A stretch of DNA of 64,000 nt. It comes from Thiohalobacter thiocyanaticus (GTDB lineage Bacteria > Pseudomonadota > Gammaproteobacteria > Thiohalobacterales > Thiohalobacteraceae). The translations under genes were made by a program, and so were the position numbers. Of this stretch, positions 10,684 through 19,887 are shown one piece after another. Every line of letters starts with the position of its first letter. The stretch's first letter is position 1. The stretch covers positions 2,170,001 to 2,234,000 of the forward strand of contig NZ_AP018052.1 of the NCBI RefSeq assembly GCF_002356355.1. The letters are read 5' to 3'. Below the pieces are notes generated by a model that was not told the origin of the DNA, made no database searches, and worked only from the letters and a program-made list of their open reading frames with translations.

Positions 10684-11443
10684 CCTGGATGCGCTCCACC
10701 TGCTCCCCGGTCTGACCGAAGCGGCGCTGGCGTCCGGCGTACCAGGCCAGCGCCTCCTCCAGGACCAGGGCATCGAAGTCCGGCCACAGCAGGTCGGTGA
10801 AATAGAGTTCGGTGTAGGCCAGTTGCCACAGCAGGTAGTTGCTGATGCGCTGCTCGCCACCGGTGCGGATGAACAGGTCGGGTTCGGGCAGATCGGCCAG
10901 GGACAGGCCGCGGGCGAAGGTCTCGGCATCGATCTGTTCCGGCGCGAGTTCCCCGGCCCGGACCCGCACGGCCAGCTGCCTGGCAGCCTCGACGATGTCC
11001 CAGCGGCCACCGTAATTGACGGCGATGGCCAGCTGCATGCCGGGATTGTCGCGGGTGCGCTGCTCGGATTCCTCCATCAGCCGGCACAGCCTGGCGGAAA
11101 AAGCGCTGCGATCGCCGATGAAGCGTACCCGCACACCGTTGGCGTGCAGATCCTCGATCTCCTTGCGCAGGGTATTGATGAACAGATCCATCAACAGCTT
11201 GACCTCGGTCGCCGGCCGGCGCCAGTTCTCGCTGCTGAAGGCGAACAGGGTGAGTGCGGCGATACCGCGCTTGCGGCAGGCCTCCACCACCCGGCGCACG
11301 GCTTTGACCCCCTCGCGGTGGCCTGCCGGGCGCGGCATGCCGTGACGGCGCGCCCAGCGGCCGTTGCCGTCCATGATGATGGCAAGGTGCCGGGGCAACT
11401 CGGCCGCGGTCGGCTTCGGGTCCAGGTGGCGGATATCGGTCAT
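10676..11443 (-). CDS. uppS: undecaprenyl diphosphate synthase
   Basis: Cis-prenyltransferase that builds the C55 carrier lipid used for peptidoglycan and O-antigen export. LAIIMDGNGRWARRHG holds the catalytic Asp and diphosphate-binding Arg residues; TLFAFSSENWRRP and the C-terminal RTGGEQRISNYLLWQLAYTE are family hallmarks. The protein is 255 residues and overlaps cdsA by 8 bases. Confidence 0.97.
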   Translation of the reverse strand: MTDIRHLDPKPTAAELPRHLAIIMDGNGRWARRHGMPRPAGHREGVKAVRRVVEACRKRGIAALTLFAFSSENWRRPATEVKLLMDLFINTLRKEIEDLHANGVRVRFIGDRSAFSARLCRLMEESEQRTRDNPGMQLAIAVNYGGRWDIVEAARQLAVRVRAGELAPEQIDAETFARGLSLADLPEPDLFIRTGGEQRISNYLLWQLAYTELYFTDLLWPDFDALVLEEALAWYAGRQRRFGQTGEQVERIQGA

Positions 11444-11456
11444 GACGTCGGCGCGC

Positions 11457-12014
11457 TCAGATCTCCATCAGGTCCTTTTCCTTGGTGGCCAGAACCTCGT
11501 CGACCTTGGCCACGTACTGATCGGTGAGTTTCTGGATGGCCTCGCCGGCGCGCCGCTCCTCGTCCTCGGAAATCTCCTTGTCCTTGAGCAGTTCCTTGAA
11601 GTCGTTCATGGCATCGCGGCGGATGTTGCGGATCGCCACCTTGGCGCCCTCGGCCTCGCTGCGCACCACCTTGATCAGATCGCGGCGCCGCTCCTCGGTC
11701 AGGGGCGGCATCGGGATGCGCATCACCGTGCCGGCCACGGCCGGGTTCAGGCCCAGGTCGGATTCCAGAATGGCCTTCTCCACCTTGGACACCATCGGCT
11801 TCTCCCAGGGTGTGACCACCAGGGTGCGGGCATCCTCTACATTGATGTTGGCCACCTGGTTGAGCGGCACCTCGCTGCCGTAGTACTCCACGGTGATGTG
11901 CTCGAGCAGGCTGGGATGGGCGCGCCCGGTGCGGATCTTGGACATCTCGGTCTTCAGCGCCTCGACGCTCTTGCCCATCCGGGTCCTGGCGTCCTGGGTG
12001 ATTTCATCGATCAC
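11457..12014 (-). CDS. frr: ribosome recycling factor
   Basis: Works with EF-G to split post-termination ribosomes. The 185-residue length is exact for the family, and [29 protein letters not shown] and [13 protein letters not shown] are conserved RRF segments of the three-helix bundle and its inserted domain. It sits between pyrH and uppS as in most gammaproteobacteria. Confidence 0.98.
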   Translation of the reverse strand: MIDEITQDARTRMGKSVEALKTEMSKIRTGRAHPSLLEHITVEYYGSEVPLNQVANINVEDARTLVVTPWEKPMVSKVEKAILESDLGLNPAVAGTVMRIPMPPLTEERRRDLIKVVRSEAEGAKVAIRNIRRDAMNDFKELLKDKEISEDEERRAGEAIQKLTDQYVAKVDEVLATKEKDLMEI

Positions 12015-12056
12015 GACGCGACTCCTGTTTGGCTAACCATCGTTGCATTCATAACG

Positions 12057-12767
12057 TCATTCCACCCGGGTCCCGATCGCTTCGCCCGTGGCCGCGCGGC
12101 GCAGATTGCCCGGTTCGTGAATATTGAATACCTGCAGCGGCAGCCTGTTCTCACGACACAGCGCCAGCGCGGTGGTATCCATGACCATGAGCCGACGATC
12201 AATGGCCTCGTCATAGCTCAGATGCTCGAACCGTTCGGCATCGGGATTGCGCTTGGGATCGTCCGAATAGACGCCATCGACCTGGGTGGCCTTGAACAGA
12301 ATATCCGCCTGGATCTCGATGGCCCGCAGGCTGGCGGCGGAATCGGTGGTGAAATAGGGATTGCCGGTGCCGCCGGCGAAGATCACCGCCCGCCCCTGCT
12401 CCAGATGGCGAATGGCGCGGTCGCGATCGAACGGCTCGCTCAGTGTACCCACGCTGAAGGCCGTCATCAGCCGACAGGGCGAACCCAGCCGGATCAGCGC
12501 ATCCTGCATGGCCAGCGAGTTCATCACCGTGGCCAGCATGCCCATCTGATCGCCCTTGACCCGGTCCATGCCGGCGGCGGCCAGACCCGCACCGCGGAAG
12601 ATGTTGCCGCCGCCGATCACCAGACCGACCTGAACCCCCTCCTTCAGCAGATCGCTGATCTCGGTCGCAAACCGGTTCAGGGTCGCAGGATCGATCCCCG
12701 ACTCCATCGGGCCCATCAGGGCCTCGCCACTGAGCTTGAGCAGGATCCGCCGATAAGTGTCAGGCAT
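12057..12767 (-). CDS. pyrH: UMP kinase
   Basis: Hexameric enzyme phosphorylating UMP to UDP, unrelated to eukaryotic UMP/CMP kinases. [10 protein letters not shown] at the N-terminus, [13 protein letters not shown] and [15 protein letters not shown] are nucleotide- and substrate-binding motifs of the amino-acid-kinase fold. Length 236 is normal. The preceding 176-base gap contains an AT-rich stretch that could hold its promoter, but I could not pick a convincing one. Confidence 0.98.
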   Translation of the reverse strand: MPDTYRRILLKLSGEALMGPMESGIDPATLNRFATEISDLLKEGVQVGLVIGGGNIFRGAGLAAAGMDRVKGDQMGMLATVMNSLAMQDALIRLGSPCRLMTAFSVGTLSEPFDRDRAIRHLEQGRAVIFAGGTGNPYFTTDSAASLRAIEIQADILFKATQVDGVYSDDPKRNPDAERFEHLSYDEAIDRRLMVMDTTALALCRENRLPLQVFNIHEPGNLRRAATGEAIGTRVE

Positions 12768-12872
12768 AAAAATCTTCTTTATCAGAGCATTAAAAGGAAA
12801 ATCTGATTTTTGACTTTAATACATCCCCGACGGGGCAGCGCTATTGTCGGTCTTTTTGCACTGAAATGCCAC

Positions 12873-12912
12873 GCATGCAATGGGGCCGCAGTGCGGCCCC
12901 ATCTCGGCATGC
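12873..12912 (-). terminator. hairpin after tsf, likely rpsB-tsf terminator
   Basis: A long perfect inner stem (ATGGGGCCGCA / TGCGGCCCCAT, 12880-12902) is enclosed by a second GCATGC/GCATGC stem. It begins 32 bases after the tsf stop. There is no U-tract directly after it on the minus strand, so it may act as an attenuator or RNA-end stabiliser rather than a simple intrinsic terminator. Confidence 0.6.
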
Positions 12913-12943
12913 TCCGGCAGCGGCCGGTTTGAACCCGACCGGC

Positions 12944-13828
12944 TTATTCGCCGCGCACCTGCGCCATCACTTCGTCGGCGAAGTTTTCCTGCTTCTTCTC
13001 GATGCCCTCGCCGAGTTCCATGCGGTTGAAGCCGAGCACCCGGGTGCCGGCCTGCTCCAGCAGCTTGGCAACGCTGGTGTCCGGATCCTTGACGAAGGGC
13101 TGGCCCAGCAGGGTGATCTCCTTGAGATACTTGTTGATGCGGCCCTGGACCATCTTCTCGACGATGTCGGCCGGCTTGCCGCTCTCGGCGGCCTGGGCCT
13201 CGATGATCTCGCGCTCCTTGGCCAGCATCTCGGCCGGGACGTCCTGCTCGTCGACCGCGGCCGGACGGCTGGCGGCCACGTGCATGGCCAGATCCCGGGC
13301 CAGGTCGGGGTTGGCGTCGGCCAGTTCTACCAGCACGCCGATGCGGGTACCGTGCAGATAGGCGCCCAGATAGCCGTCAGTGGAGACGGTGACGAAGCGG
13401 CGCACGGCAATGTTCTCGCCCAGTTTGGCGACCAGCGCCTTGCGCGCCTCCTCGATGCTCTGGCTGTCGGCATCGCTCAGCGGCATGGCCAGCAGGGCAT
13501 CCAGATCCGCCGGCTGGCTGGCCAGCACGCGTTTGGCGACCTTCTCGGCGAAGTCGCGGAACTCGTCCTTCTTGGCGACGAAGTCGGTCTCGCTGTTGAC
13601 CTCGACCAGGGCGGCCTGCTTGCCGTCCTCGCCGGCCTCGATCACGATCAGGCCTTCGGCGGCCACCCGGCCTGCCTTCTTGTCGGCCTTGGCCAGCCCG
13701 GCCTTGCGCAGAACCTCGATGGCGGCGTCCATATCGCCGCCGGCCTCGGTCAGCGCCTTCTTGCACTCCATCATGCCGGAGCCGGTGCGCTCGCGAAGTT
13801 CTTTCACTTGTGCTGCAGAGATTGCCAT
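12944..13828 (-). CDS. tsf: translation elongation factor Ts
   Basis: Guanine nucleotide exchange factor for EF-Tu. The N-terminal UBA-like domain ([20 protein letters not shown]) and the [10 protein letters not shown] core motif are intact, and 294 residues is normal. It is downstream of rpsB, the standard order, although a 218-base gap with an inserted REP-like palindrome separates them. Confidence 0.98.
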   Translation of the reverse strand: MAISAAQVKELRERTGSGMMECKKALTEAGGDMDAAIEVLRKAGLAKADKKAGRVAAEGLIVIEAGEDGKQAALVEVNSETDFVAKKDEFRDFAEKVAKRVLASQPADLDALLAMPLSDADSQSIEEARKALVAKLGENIAVRRFVTVSTDGYLGAYLHGTRIGVLVELADANPDLARDLAMHVAASRPAAVDEQDVPAEMLAKEREIIEAQAAESGKPADIVEKMVQGRINKYLKEITLLGQPFVKDPDTSVAKLLEQAGTRVLGFNRMELGEGIEKKQENFADEVMAQVRGE

Positions 13829-13939
13829 GACGCTACTCCTGAAATCTTTTTAACCCCGTCGTTGGCAGGGTCTGGATAAAGGTGCCAACTATCGTCATCC
13901 ACGGGATGGTCGACTTGAGTCGAGAACCTTGGGTTGATT

Positions 13940-14009
13940 CGTCATGCCCGCGCAGGCGGGCATCCATGTCTCTGAAACCCCTGGATCCCCGCTTTCGCGG
14001 GGATGACGG
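13940..14009. repeat. REP-like palindrome, family 1
   Basis: Facing hairpins starting CGTCATGCCCGCGCAGGCGG and ending TTTCGCGGGGATGACGG, between tsf and rpsB on the shared transcript. Its transcript would fold into two stable stems and could affect S2-to-Ts stoichiometry. Confidence 0.85.
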
Positions 14010-14046
14010 AAAGGGTGATTGTTCAGGGGTTCCTTGGCGCTTCGGC

Positions 14047-14808
14047 TCAGGCCTTGGCTTCGGCGCCTTCCCCGCCGGCCTCGTCGACCTCGACGAAGTC
14101 GTCCTCGCCCTCGGGAATGCGCACGGCGGTGCCGCGCCCGGCCAGTACGGCATCGGCTGCACCCTGCACATAGAGGCGGATGGCGCGAATGGCATCGTCA
14201 TTGCCGGGGATCACGTAGTCGATGCCGTTGATGGAATTGTTGGTGTCCACCACGCCGATGACGGGCACGCCCAGTTTCCTGGCCTCGCTGACGGCGATCT
14301 TCTCGTGGCCGACATCGATGACGAACATGGCATCGGGGATGCCCTTCATGTTCTTGATACCGCCCAGGCTGCGCTCGAGCTTCTCCATCTCGCGGCGCAG
14401 CATCAGCGCCTCCTTCTTGCCGACCTGCTCGAAGGTGCCGTCGGTGGACATGGCCTCCAGGTCCTTGAGCCGGCGGATGGACTGGCGCACGGTCTTGTAG
14501 TTGGTGAGCATGCCGCCGAGCCAGCGGTGGCTGACGTAGGGCATGCCGCAGCGCTGCGCCTCCTCGGCGATGGCATCACGGGCCGAGCGCTTGGTGCCGA
14601 CGAACAGGATGCTCCCGCCCTTGGCGGCAAGGCTGCCGAGGTAGTTCATCGCCTCGTTGTACAGCGGGAGGGTCTTTTCCAGGTTGATGATGTGGATCTT
14701 GCTGCGTTCACCGAAGATGAACGGCGCCATTTTGGGGTTCCAGAAGCGGGTCTGATGTCCGAAGTGCACGCCGGCTTCCAGCATCTGGCGCATGGTAACG
14801 TCTGCCAT
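14047..14808 (-). CDS. rpsB: 30S ribosomal protein S2
   Basis: Small-subunit ribosomal protein. [20 protein letters not shown] at the start and [20 protein letters not shown] are diagnostic. The ATG at 14808 follows a good ribosome-binding site (GAGAGGATATCTC) and matches the family start; an in-frame start at 14862 would add 18 unrelated residues. The 253-residue protein has an acidic/Ala-rich tail ([12 protein letters not shown]) a little longer than in E. coli. Confidence 0.98.
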   Translation of the reverse strand: MADVTMRQMLEAGVHFGHQTRFWNPKMAPFIFGERSKIHIINLEKTLPLYNEAMNYLGSLAAKGGSILFVGTKRSARDAIAEEAQRCGMPYVSHRWLGGMLTNYKTVRQSIRRLKDLEAMSTDGTFEQVGKKEALMLRREMEKLERSLGGIKNMKGIPDAMFVIDVGHEKIAVSEARKLGVPVIGVVDTNNSINGIDYVIPGNDDAIRAIRLYVQGAADAVLAGRGTAVRIPEGEDDFVEVDEAGGEGAEAKA

Positions 14809-14916
14809 GAGATATCCTCTCGGGTTGGGCCTCCATACCCCCCATACAGCAACCCCTGTCAACCGGGCACCCCGCTGTATGTGTCGGAGTATGTGTGGTT
14901 TTTGAGATAAAAATTC

Positions 14917-14951
14917 GCCCTCACTCAGTGGGGGCGGCGCTTAACAAGCGC
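14917..14951 (-). promoter_or_regulatory. two leader hairpins upstream of rpsB
   Basis: Read on the minus strand, a perfect GCGCTT-GTT-AAGCGC stem is followed by an 8-bp stem (GCCCCCAC / GTGAGGGC, one mismatch) and then GAATTTTTAT. The second looks like an attenuator or intrinsic terminator inside the rpsB leader. S2 mRNA leaders are known to be autoregulated in gammaproteobacteria; whether this hairpin does that is inference. Confidence 0.55.
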
Positions 14952-14954
14952 GAC

Positions 14955-14983
14955 TTTATACCATAAACTGCCTGTCTCAACAA
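14955..14983 (-). promoter_or_regulatory. probable sigma-70 promoter for rpsB-tsf
   Basis: On the minus strand TTGTTG (14978-14983) and TATAAA (14955-14960) are separated by 17 bases, about 150 bases upstream of the rpsB start and just before the leader hairpins. The match and position are good; no other promoter of similar quality was seen in this gap. Confidence 0.6.
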
Positions 14984-15035
14984 TCTTCCCCGACACCCGC
15001 CCGACACGACGCAATCAGAAAATTCAGGATCTTAC

Positions 15036-15824
15036 ATGGCCGTTACTATCAAGTCCCTCGAGGAAATCGAAAAAATGCGCATTGCCGGCCGCCTGGCCGC
15101 GGATGTACTGCAGATGATCCGCCCCCACGTCAAGGCCGGGGTAACCACGGGCGAGCTGGATCGTATCTGCCATGATTTCATCGTCAACGAGCAGCAGGCC
15201 GTGCCGGCGCCGCTGAACTACCGCGGTTTTCCCAAGTCCATCTGCACCTCCATCAATCATCAGATCTGTCACGGCATCCCCGGGGACAAGAAGCTCAAGA
15301 ACGGCGACATCCTCAATATCGACGTCACCGTGATCAAGGACGGTTATCACGGCGATACCAGCCGCATGTTCTGCGTCGGTGAACCCAGCGTACAGGCCGG
15401 GCGACTGATCCGGGTCTGCTACGACGCCATGCGCACCGGCATCGAGATGGTCAGACCCGGCGTGCAGCTCGGCGACATCGGCCATGCCATCCAGACCTTC
15501 GTCGAGTCCAACAACTACTCCGTGGTGCGCGAGTACTGCGGCCACGGCATCGGGCGGGAATTCCATGAGGATCCGCAGGTGCTGCATTACGGTCGTCCGG
15601 GCACCGGGCTGGAACTGCGGCCGGGGATGATCTTCACCATCGAACCCATGGTCAACGCCGGCAAGCGCCACACCAAGATGCTGCCCGACAACTGGACCGT
15701 GGTGACCAAGGACCACAGCCTCTCGGCCCAGTGGGAACATACCGTGCTGGTGACCGGGGACGGCTTCGAGGTGCTGACCCTGCATCCGTCCGAATCGCTG
15801 GATACCATGCCGGAATATCCATGA
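15036..15824 (+). CDS. map: type I methionine aminopeptidase
   Basis: Removes the initiator methionine from nascent proteins. Metal ligands can be placed: Asp residues in NIDVTVIKDGYHGDTS, His in GHGIGREFHE, and Glu residues in IEPMVNAG and QWEHTVLV. Length 262 is normal. It is divergent from rpsB across 227 bases and overlaps glnD by 4 bases (ATGA). Confidence 0.97.
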   Translation: MAVTIKSLEEIEKMRIAGRLAADVLQMIRPHVKAGVTTGELDRICHDFIVNEQQAVPAPLNYRGFPKSICTSINHQICHGIPGDKKLKNGDILNIDVTVIKDGYHGDTSRMFCVGEPSVQAGRLIRVCYDAMRTGIEMVRPGVQLGDIGHAIQTFVESNNYSVVREYCGHGIGREFHEDPQVLHYGRPGTGLELRPGMIFTIEPMVNAGKRHTKMLPDNWTVVTKDHSLSAQWEHTVLVTGDGFEVLTLHPSESLDTMPEYP

Positions 15825-18541
15825 TTGCCACCCCGGAACCCCGGATCCAGTTCCCCGACCGTCCGGCGCTGCCCGACATCCTGGACACCGGGGCGCTGGA
15901 TGCGCAGCTGGCCGGCAACGCACGGCCGATGGCGGTACTGCGCGAGGCGCTGAAGCAGGGGGACGCCACCCTGCGCCATCACTTCGAGGCGGGCGCGCCC
16001 GCGCCGGAACTGGTCTACGGCCGCTGCTGGCTGATCGACCAGTTGCTGCGCCGGGCCTGGGCGCTGTACTTCGACCCGCAGGCCACTGACATCTCCCTCG
16101 TCGCGGTCGGCGGCTACGGCCGCGCCGAACTGCTGCCGGGTTCTGACATCGACCTCCTCATCCTGCTGGCGGAAGGCGCCGAGCCGGGCCATGCGGAAGC
16201 CATCCGCGAATTCCTCGCCGACCTCTGGGACATGGGGGTGGAGGTCGGTCACAGCGTGCGCACCATCGCCGAGTGCGTGGAACACGGCCGCGCCGACATC
16301 ACCATCGCCACCAACCTGCTGGAGGCGCGCCACCTGACCGGCTCCCATGCCCTCTACGAGCAGATGCGCGAGCGCACCGGCCCGGAGCACATGTGGAATG
16401 GCCGCGACTTCTTCGACGCCAAGCTCAGGGAACAGGATGTCCGCCATCACAAGTACCACGACACCGCCTACAACCTGGAACCGAACATCAAGGAAAACCC
16501 CGGCGGACTGCGCGACATCCAGATGATCGGCTGGGTCGCCAAGCGCCACTACGGCGTGCTGACCCTGCACGGACTGGTCGAGCATGGCTTCCTTACCGAG
16601 CACGAATACGAAACCCTGGTCGAGGGCCAGTCCTTCCTCTGGCGCATCCGCTTCGCCCTGCACAGCCTCACCCGCCGGCGCGAAGACCGGCTGCTGTTCG
16701 ACCATCAGCGCACGCTGGCCGCCCAACTCGGCTACCAGGCCGCGGATTCGCCCAACCTGTCGGTCGAGTTGTTCATGAAGGACTACTACCGCACGGTGTT
16801 CGAGCTCAATCGGCTCAACGAAATGCTGTTGCAGCTGTTCAAGGAGCAGATCCTCTATGCTGACGATTCCGCCGACCCGGTGGTCATCAACAAGCGGTTC
16901 CAGTCGCGCAAGGGCTTCATCGAGGTCGCCCACCCGAACGTATTCAGGCGCTACCCCTTCGCGCTGCTGGAGATCTTTCTGGTCATGGCCCAGCACCCCA
17001 ATCTCAAGGGTGTGCGCGCCTCCACCATCCGCCTGATCCGGGACCACCGGCACCTGATCGACGAGGATTTCCGCAACGACCTGCGCAGCCGCGCCCTGTT
17101 CATGGAGATCATCCGCCAGCCCCACGGCGTGACTCACGAACTGCGGCGCATGAACCGCTACGGCATTCTCGCTGCCTATCTGCCGGTATTCGGCAGGATC
17201 GTCGGCCAGATGCAGTACGACCTGTTCCACGCCTTCACCGTGGATGAGCACACCCTGTTCGTGGTGCGCAACATCCGCCGGCTGACCGTGCCCGAATTCG
17301 CCCACGAACTGCCGTTTGCGAGCGAACTGATCAGGAAGATCCCCAAGCAGGAACTGCTGATCCTGGCCGCGCTGTTTCATGACATCGCCAAGGGCCGCGG
17401 CGGCGATCACTCCGAGCTCGGCGCCGATGAGGCGCGCCGCTTCTGCCAGCATCATGGCCTGAGCCGCTATGACTCCGAACTGGTGGCCTGGCTGGTGCAG
17501 AATCATCTGCTCATGTCGACCACGGCGCAGCGGCGCGATATCAGCGACCCGGCCGTGATCAACGAGTTTGCCCAGGCCGTGGGCAGCCGTATGCGTCTGA
17601 ACTATCTCTACCTGCTGACCGTCGCCGATATCCGCGGCACCAACCAGGAGCTGTGGAACTCCTGGAAGGCGGCACTGCTGAGCGAACTCTACAACGTCAC
17701 CAGCCAGGCCCTGCGCCGGGGGCTGGAGAACCCGCTCGACCAGGCCGAACTGGTCGCCGTCACCCGCCACCGCGCCCGTGACCGGCTGCTGGAGGACGGC
17801 TTCGACCAGGACCAGCTCGAACCGCTGTGGGACAACTTCACCGAGGAATACTTCCTGCGCCACTCGCCGGACGAGATCGTCTGGCAGACCCACGCCATCC
17901 TCGACCGGGACGATCCGCACGCCCCGCTGATCGCACTGCGCCCGAGCCCCGAACGCGGCGGCACCGAGATCTTCGTCTACATGCCGACCGACCCCGGTCT
18001 GTTCGAGCGTATCACCGCCATGCTCGACCAGATGGGGCTGGATGTCATGGACGCGCGCATCCTCACCTCCGAGGATCACTATGCCCTGGACAGCTACGTG
18101 GTACTGGACGATCACGGCCGGGCGATCGAGGATCCGGCCCGCATCCGCGAGATCCGCCAGGCCCTGATCCAGGGCCTGGGCAAGCCGCACGGCGAGGCCA
18201 CCCGCGTGACCCGGCGGCCACCGCGCCAGTTCCGTCACTTCGATATCCGCACCCTGATCGAGTTCAAGCAGGACGCGCCCAACCAGCGCACCATCATGGA
18301 ACTGATCACCGGCGACCGTCCCGGGCTGCTGTCGGCCGTGGCGCGCGCCTTCACCCACTGCGACGTCAATATCCGCAATGCCCGCATCGCCACCTTCGGC
18401 GCCCGTGCCGAGGACGTGTTCTACATCACTGACCACGACCACCGGCCGATCCGCGACCAGGCGGTGCTGGACTCCCTGCGTGAGCACATCATCAACGAGC
18501 TTGAGCAGAAAACGGACCAGGACCCGGCGTCTGGTACCTAG
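15821..18541 (+). CDS. glnD: bifunctional uridylyltransferase/uridylyl-removing enzyme GlnD
   Basis: Glutamine sensor that adds or removes UMP on PII protein, setting nitrogen assimilation. Domains in order: nucleotidyltransferase (GGYGRAELLPGSDIDLLIL), a central linker domain, an HD hydrolase domain (ALFHDIAKGRGGDHSELGAD), and two C-terminal ACT domains (EIFVYMPTDPGLFERITAML; IMELITGDRPGLLSAVARAF). The ATG at 15821 overlaps the map stop (ATGA) and gives 906 residues; the frame is open further upstream only because it shadows map. Confidence 0.97.
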   Translation: MIATPEPRIQFPDRPALPDILDTGALDAQLAGNARPMAVLREALKQGDATLRHHFEAGAPAPELVYGRCWLIDQLLRRAWALYFDPQATDISLVAVGGYGRAELLPGSDIDLLILLAEGAEPGHAEAIREFLADLWDMGVEVGHSVRTIAECVEHGRADITIATNLLEARHLTGSHALYEQMRERTGPEHMWNGRDFFDAKLREQDVRHHKYHDTAYNLEPNIKENPGGLRDIQMIGWVAKRHYGVLTLHGLVEHGFLTEHEYETLVEGQSFLWRIRFALHSLTRRREDRLLFDHQRTLAAQLGYQAADSPNLSVELFMKDYYRTVFELNRLNEMLLQLFKEQILYADDSADPVVINKRFQSRKGFIEVAHPNVFRRYPFALLEIFLVMAQHPNLKGVRASTIRLIRDHRHLIDEDFRNDLRSRALFMEIIRQPHGVTHELRRMNRYGILAAYLPVFGRIVGQMQYDLFHAFTVDEHTLFVVRNIRRLTVPEFAHELPFASELIRKIPKQELLILAALFHDIAKGRGGDHSELGADEARRFCQHHGLSRYDSELVAWLVQNHLLMSTTAQRRDISDPAVINEFAQAVGSRMRLNYLYLLTVADIRGTNQELWNSWKAALLSELYNVTSQALRRGLENPLDQAELVAVTRHRARDRLLEDGFDQDQLEPLWDNFTEEYFLRHSPDEIVWQTHAILDRDDPHAPLIALRPSPERGGTEIFVYMPTDPGLFERITAMLDQMGLDVMDARILTSEDHYALDSYVVLDDHGRAIEDPARIREIRQALIQGLGKPHGEATRVTRRPPRQFRHFDIRTLIEFKQDAPNQRTIMELITGDRPGLLSAVARAFTHCDVNIRNARIATFGARAEDVFYITDHDHRPIRDQAVLDSLREHIINELEQKTDQDPASGT

Positions 18542-18601
18542 AACCTGCTTTCATTTACACTACACTCAAGGTAACGCAATCAGAAGGAAGGGAGATCGAA
18601 C

Positions 18602-18964
18602 ATGACCAAGCCCCCGCTGTACGAAACTCCGGACAAGCCAGCGATGCCGGATCCCGGCGACCCCATGGCGGATCTGGAGGAATGGTCGGAATCCCGTGCC
18701 CATACCCTGGCGACGGAAGAGGGTATCACCCTGAGTGACGAACACATGACGCTGCTGCACGGGCTGCGCGAACTGTATCGCAAGAATCCGCACTTCCACG
18801 CCCGGGAGGCGCTGGAGTGCATGGAGGACCGCACCGCAGCCAACGGCGGCAAGAAGCATCTCTACGAATTGTTTCCGAAGGGGCCGGTGCGCCAGGCCTG
18901 CAGGATCGCCGGTCTGCCGGTGCCGGCCGACGCCAAGAACGAATCCTTCGGCAGCGTGATGTAA
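18602..18964 (+). CDS. DsrC/TusE-family protein lacking the C-terminal cysteine
   Basis: A 120-residue member of the DsrC/TusE/DsvC sulfur-carrier family. WSESRAHTLATEEGITLSDEH and YELFPKGPVRQACRIAGLPVP match the family fold. DsrC and TusE carry sulfur on a penultimate cysteine; here the chain continues past GLPVP as ADAKNESFGSVM and has no such Cys, while the other conserved Cys (QAC) remains. Established knowledge: family members without the terminal Cys cannot act as normal persulfide carriers, and a regulatory role has been proposed for some. It stands 60 bases after glnD, with no sulfur-oxidation genes nearby. Confidence 0.85.
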   Translation: MTKPPLYETPDKPAMPDPGDPMADLEEWSESRAHTLATEEGITLSDEHMTLLHGLRELYRKNPHFHAREALECMEDRTAANGGKKHLYELFPKGPVRQACRIAGLPVPADAKNESFGSVM

Positions 18965-19059
18965 CCCCCTCCCGCCCGACCGGACCACGGCGACAGGCAC
19001 CCTGCGGTGCCTGTCGTGTTCCGGCGCGGCTCGCCATCCCTGAGAACCGCAGAAATCCC

Positions 19060-19407
19060 ATGCAGTTAAAAAACAAGTTCATTTATCGGCACTGCTTTGT
19101 CGCCGACTCGGCCATCCATGGCAAGGGCCTGTTCGCCAAGGCCTTCATTCCCGAAGACACCTACCTGGGCAGCTACATCGGACCGGCGGCCAGCCGCAAC
19201 GGGCCGCATGTGCTGTGGGTAACGGATGAAAACGGCGTGCGCCGGGCCCGTGACGGCAAGAACTTCCTCCGCTACCTCAACCACAGCACCGAACCCAACG
19301 CCGCCTTCGACGGTTTCGACCTGTTCGCCCTGCGCGACATCCGGCCGCGGGAGGAAATCACCATCGATTACGGCGAGGAACCGAATCCCGACGACTGCCC
19401 GGGCTGA
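19060..19407 (+). CDS. small SET-domain protein
   Basis: A 115-residue protein made almost entirely of a SET domain. GKGLFAKAFIPEDTYLGSYIG is the N-terminal SET segment, and LRYLNHSTEPNAAF and IRPREEITIDYGEE are the paired C-terminal motifs that bind S-adenosylmethionine and shape the lysine channel. No post-SET cysteines are present. Bacterial SET proteins are presumed lysine methyltransferases; the target is unknown. The ATG at 19060 is the first in a natural context. It converges on and overlaps the VOC gene by 40 bases. Confidence 0.8.
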   Translation: MQLKNKFIYRHCFVADSAIHGKGLFAKAFIPEDTYLGSYIGPAASRNGPHVLWVTDENGVRRARDGKNFLRYLNHSTEPNAAFDGFDLFALRDIRPREEITIDYGEEPNPDDCPG

Positions 19408-19769
19408 GCGATCAGTTCCACGGCGTTGCCATCGGGATCGCGGCAGAAGGCCGCCGCCCGACCCGAGCGGCTGCGACCGACCGCCACGCCGGCCGCCTCC
19501 AGCCGCGCCAGCACGCCCTCGAAGTCCGCCACCGACAACGCCAGATGCCGATCGCGCCCGCCATGCGCGGGCCGGTCCGCGACCGGGTCGGGATTGGGCA
19601 GTTCCAGCAGGTGGATCTGGGCCGCGCCCACATCCAGCCAGGCGCCCGGATAACCCAGATCGGGCCGGTCGGGGTTGACCGGCAGACCCAGCAGGTCGCG
19701 GTAGAATTCCAGCGCCCGCGCCGTATCGGCGACGATGACACTGACGTGGTGCAATCGGGTTGTCGTCAT
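19368..19769 (-). CDS. VOC (glyoxalase/dioxygenase-fold) protein
   Basis: A single vicinal-oxygen-chelate domain of 133 residues. LHHVSVIVADTARALEFYRD is the N-terminal beta-alpha module with a metal-ligand His, HLALSVADFEGVLARLEAAG starts the second module, and FCRDPDGNAVELI is the C-terminal motif with the Glu ligand. The substrate cannot be deduced. I chose the ATG at 19769 (MTTTRLHH); an earlier in-frame start reads into a REP-like palindrome. Confidence 0.85.
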   Translation of the reverse strand: MTTTRLHHVSVIVADTARALEFYRDLLGLPVNPDRPDLGYPGAWLDVGAAQIHLLELPNPDPVADRPAHGGRDRHLALSVADFEGVLARLEAAGVAVGRSRSGRAAAFCRDPDGNAVELIAQPGQSSGFGSSP

Positions 19770-19788
19770 GCGGTATCTCCAGATCTTC

Positions 19789-19868
19789 GTAGGTCGGGTT
19801 AGCCCGGAGGGCGTAACCCGACACAACCCGCGGACCATGTCGGGTTACGCTGCGCTAACCCGACCTAC
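19789..19868. repeat. palindromic repeat, family 2 (GTAGGTCGGGTTAGC)
   Basis: An 80-base inverted repeat: GTAGGTCGGGTTAGCCCG at one end and CGCTAACCCGACCTAC at the other, with a second internal pairing of GTAACCCGAC with GTCGGGTTAC. It lies between the VOC and DMT genes. Confidence 0.9.
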
Positions 19869-19887
19869 CAAAACCGCAATCCTCCAT

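Noticed and set aside
15587-18487. 966-codon open frame on the minus strand opposite glnD
   Set aside because: Typical GC-rich shadow: low-complexity His/Gln/Val-rich translation, no motif, and fully opposite a clear GlnD.
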